From the NCBI GenBank assembly GCA_016875645.1, contig VGPE01000038.1, positions 1 to 16,580 of the forward strand: 16,580 bases of DNA, read 5' to 3'. This DNA is from Chloroflexota bacterium. Lineage in GTDB: Bacteria > Chloroflexota > Limnocylindria > Limnocylindrales > CSP1-4. The notes under the pieces were generated by a model. The model had not been told where the DNA came from. It was given only the letters and a program-made list of their open reading frames with translations, and ran no database searches. This document shows, piece by piece, positions 15,042-16,580 of this stretch. Numbering within the stretch: position 1 is the stretch's first letter; the number at the start of each line of letters is the position of its first letter. The translations under genes were made by a program, and so were the position numbers.

Positions 15042-15119
15042 GCCCCACTCCTGCTGCGCTGGCCCGGACGCACAGGATAGGGGGGCGGGCCCGGTTTTCG
15101 CGTGGCGCCGCGCGCGCCC

Positions 15120-15148
15120 TTGACAGGTCGGGCGCACCGACATATAGC
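15120..15148 (+). promoter_or_regulatory. sigma70-type promoter for the Rieske gene
   Basis: TTGACA (15120-15125), a 17-bp spacer and TATAGC (15143-15148) match the housekeeping consensus closely. The promoter would give a leader of about 40 nt before ATG 15196. It stands out because the surrounding DNA is very GC-rich. Confidence 0.65.
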
Positions 15149-15187
15149 GGTGTACGGTATAGCGTGGTGCGATATCGTGAGGCAGGG
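15143..15187. promoter_or_regulatory. 15-bp-spaced TATAGCG repeats, probable operator in divergent promoter region
   Basis: TATAGCG occurs at 15143 and again at 15158, with a partial copy (TATCGTG) at 15173, giving an exact 15-bp step. The same DNA from 15143 to 15161 is an imperfect palindrome, TATA-N-CG-N5-CG-N-TATA. The array overlaps the -10 box and start region of the Rieske promoter and lies upstream of the divergent thioesterase operon, so a repressor bound here could act on both. The regulator is not encoded in the window. Confidence 0.45.
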
Positions 15188-15195
15188 GTGTGGCG

Positions 15196-15831
15196 ATGCG
15201 CGACAATGCGGCCGTCCTCGCCGCCCGCCGGGCGCAGGCCACCGGCGGACTCTCGCGCCGGGCGCTGCTGCGCAGATCCCTGGGTCTCGGGCTGAGCCTC
15301 TGGCTGGCCGAAGTGGGCGCGGGCACGCTCAGTGTTCTCTGGGCTGCTGGCGCCTCGTCGCTGGCGTCCGTGCGTGTCGGGACGCTGGACGATCTCGCCG
15401 CGCTGAACGCAGGATTGCCGGTCCGGGAGGGATTCCCGGTCTACGTCGCCGACGCCCGCGCGTTCGTCGTGCTGATCGACCCCGCGATCGCGGCCTTCCT
15501 GCCCGGATCCGACCCGACAGGTGACGGCACGGCACTCAACATGCGCGCGCTCTCCCAGGTCTGCCCGCACCTGGGATGCCGGCCGAATCCCTGCCTCGAG
15601 GACCGCTGGTTCCATTGCCCGTGCCACCAATCGCGCTACGATCGCCTCGGGATCAAGCCCCGGGGCGTGCAATACGGGCCCGCTGACCGGAGCATGGACC
15701 GCTACGCGATCAGCGTGGATGGGGACGGCGTGCTGACGATCGACCGGACGCACATCACCCTTGGGCCGCTGCCGATTGCCCTCGGCCAGCAGGGGGTCAT
15801 CCCGCCACTGGTCACCGAAGGCTGCCAGTGA
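15196..15831 (+). CDS. Rieske [2Fe-2S] protein with Tat-type signal
   Basis: The 211-residue protein has an N-terminal SRRALLRRSLGLGLSLWLAE stretch (20-39), a twin-arginine-like signal/anchor. The Rieske centre is CPHLGC (C123, H125) and CPCH (C141, H144), with C128 and C143 as the expected disulfide pair, all as in quinol:cytochrome c reductase Rieske subunits. It would carry electrons from quinol on the outer face of the membrane. No cytochrome b or c gene adjoins it, so it may be an orphan subunit or belong to another oxidoreductase. ATG 15196 is preferred because AGGGG (15184-15188) lies 7 nt upstream; an in-frame GTG at 15190 is too close to that site. It overlaps the following gene by 4 bp (GTGA). 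Confidence 0.88.
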   Translation: MRDNAAVLAARRAQATGGLSRRALLRRSLGLGLSLWLAEVGAGTLSVLWAAGASSLASVRVGTLDDLAALNAGLPVREGFPVYVADARAFVVLIDPAIAAFLPGSDPTGDGTALNMRALSQVCPHLGCRPNPCLEDRWFHCPCHQSRYDRLGIKPRGVQYGPADRSMDRYAISVDGDGVLTIDRTHITLGPLPIALGQQGVIPPLVTEGCQ

Positions 15832-16508
15832 GGGGGCCGCGCGGTGCGGCTCTGCTGCGCCTGTACCCGCGACGCTGGCGGGAGCGGTACGAGGACGAGG
15901 TCATGGATCTGCTCGACGCCCGCCCGCTCGGCTGGCGGGGTCGCGGGGACCTCGCTCGTGGCGCCCTGGACGCGTGGCTCCACCCGCCCGAGCCGTCGAC
16001 CGCACCCGCTGTCGCAGCCCTGGCCGGCGGTGGCGCATGGCTGGGAGCGGCGCTCGTGCTCGCCGGACAACCCGTGCCCCCGGACTGGCCCGGGTATCTG
16101 CTGGACATGGTGCCGTTCGCGCTGGCCGGCACCGCGTTTCTGCTGGTGGCCATTGTCGGCTGCGCACTGCGCCTGGGTGACGGCGCCGATCGGTTCGGGC
16201 GGCTCGCGCTCGTCATGGCGACCCTGGGTCAACTCGGCTGGCTCGCCGCATTGCTGCTGCTCGCCGCTGGGCTGGACTACGGGCCGACCACTGCGCTCGC
16301 GTCAACCGCGGCGGGCATCGGGACCATCATGGTCGGCCTCGCGCTGCTGCGGGCCGGCGACTGGCCCATCGCGGGACTAGTCGTCGCGGCGCCCGTCTTC
16401 CTGTTGGCGCCGGCCGGCCCGGCGTGGCCGGGCTACGGCGCGGCATGGTCGGCGATCGGGGTCATCGGCCTGGGGGGCCGCTGGCGCCCGACGCTGCGTC
16501 GCGGCTGA
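15828..16508 (+). CDS. polytopic membrane protein with LYPRRWRERY N-terminal motif
   Basis: The 226-residue protein opens with LLRLYPRRWRERYEDEVMDLLDA and LARGALDAWLHP, a cytoplasmic helix pair common at the start of uncharacterised membrane proteins of actinobacteria and Chloroflexota. About five or six hydrophobic segments follow: AALAGGGAWLGAALVLAG, FALAGTAFLLVAIVGCAL, LVMATLGQLGWLAALLLLAA, then helices up to residue 215. It starts at GTG 15828, overlapping the Rieske stop, so the two are probably co-translated. The function is unknown. Relatives often sit beside PadR-type regulators or transporters, but none is visible here. Confidence 0.8.
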   Translation: MRGPRGAALLRLYPRRWRERYEDEVMDLLDARPLGWRGRGDLARGALDAWLHPPEPSTAPAVAALAGGGAWLGAALVLAGQPVPPDWPGYLLDMVPFALAGTAFLLVAIVGCALRLGDGADRFGRLALVMATLGQLGWLAALLLLAAGLDYGPTTALASTAAGIGTIMVGLALLRAGDWPIAGLVVAAPVFLLAPAGPAWPGYGAAWSAIGVIGLGGRWRPTLRRG

Positions 16509-16580
16509 GCCAGGCCACGCTGCGGTGCCGTCGGCCACGCCATGCCGGCGGAACCCGACGCCCCGATCGAACGTCAGGAC
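16509..16580. other. window end, no supported gene
   Basis: These 72 bp hold an ATG at 16542 followed by 12 open codons (MPAEPDAPIERQD), which could be the start of another plus-strand gene. There is no Shine-Dalgarno and too little sequence to judge. No terminator hairpin is evident after 16508. Confidence 0.3.

Overview
The window is a 16.6 kb, very GC-rich bacterial chromosomal segment densely packed with genes. Overlapping start/stop codons, frequent GTG starts, a Tat-like Rieske protein, a Lon-like AAA_32/S16 protease and a Pro-rich-linker secreted protein together suggest a Chloroflexota-type genome, possibly an uncultured lineage. A high-GC actinobacterium cannot be excluded from sequence alone. 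No rRNA, tRNA, CRISPR array, transposase or phage gene was seen.

Left part (1-4356). A flavoprotein of the sulfide:quinone oxidoreductase/flavocytochrome c type lies on the minus strand (82-1218). Divergent from it is a gene for a secreted protein with a TPKPTPSP linker (1360-2457), interrupted by one in-frame TGA where the family carries Trp. Converging on that gene is a translationally coupled minus-strand pair: an MFS transporter (3082-4356) and an MBL-fold-like protein that lacks the HxHxDH metal motif (2447-3085).

Middle part (4554-8227). A Lon-like AAA+/S16 protease is on the plus strand (4554-6977). Next is the C-terminal half of a carbamate kinase (minus, 6984-7421), which abuts a CPBP intramembrane protease gene (plus, ending 8227). 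Both genes appear to lose their 5' ends at the same point near 7421. This is the signature of a deletion between two divergent genes, or of an assembly junction.

Right part (8250-15041, minus strand). Seven genes are packed head to tail with overlaps or gaps of at most 18 nt. In transcription order they are a FlK-like hotdog thioesterase, a MetE-core-like methyltransferase/lyase, an acyl-CoA dehydrogenase, an ACSM-like acyl-CoA synthetase, an 85-aa two-helix membrane protein, a COG3964-like amidohydrolase with altered metal ligands, and a beta-lactamase-fold serine hydrolase. The set looks like a catabolic or modification pathway: hydrolases release an acid, the ligase activates it to a CoA thioester, the dehydrogenase desaturates it, the MetE-like enzyme may move a thiol or methyl group, and the thioesterase releases CoA. 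The substrate is unknown. A strong inverted repeat holding both stop codons separates the operon from the CPBP gene.

Right end (15042-16580). The spacer upstream of the operon is unusually AT-rich in part. It holds a TTGACA-N17-TATAGC promoter for the plus strand overlapped by 15-bp-spaced TATAGCG repeats that look like an operator. Downstream on the plus strand is a Tat-signal Rieske iron-sulfur protein (15196-15831), translationally coupled to a polytopic membrane protein with an LYPRRWRERY N-terminal motif (15828-16508).
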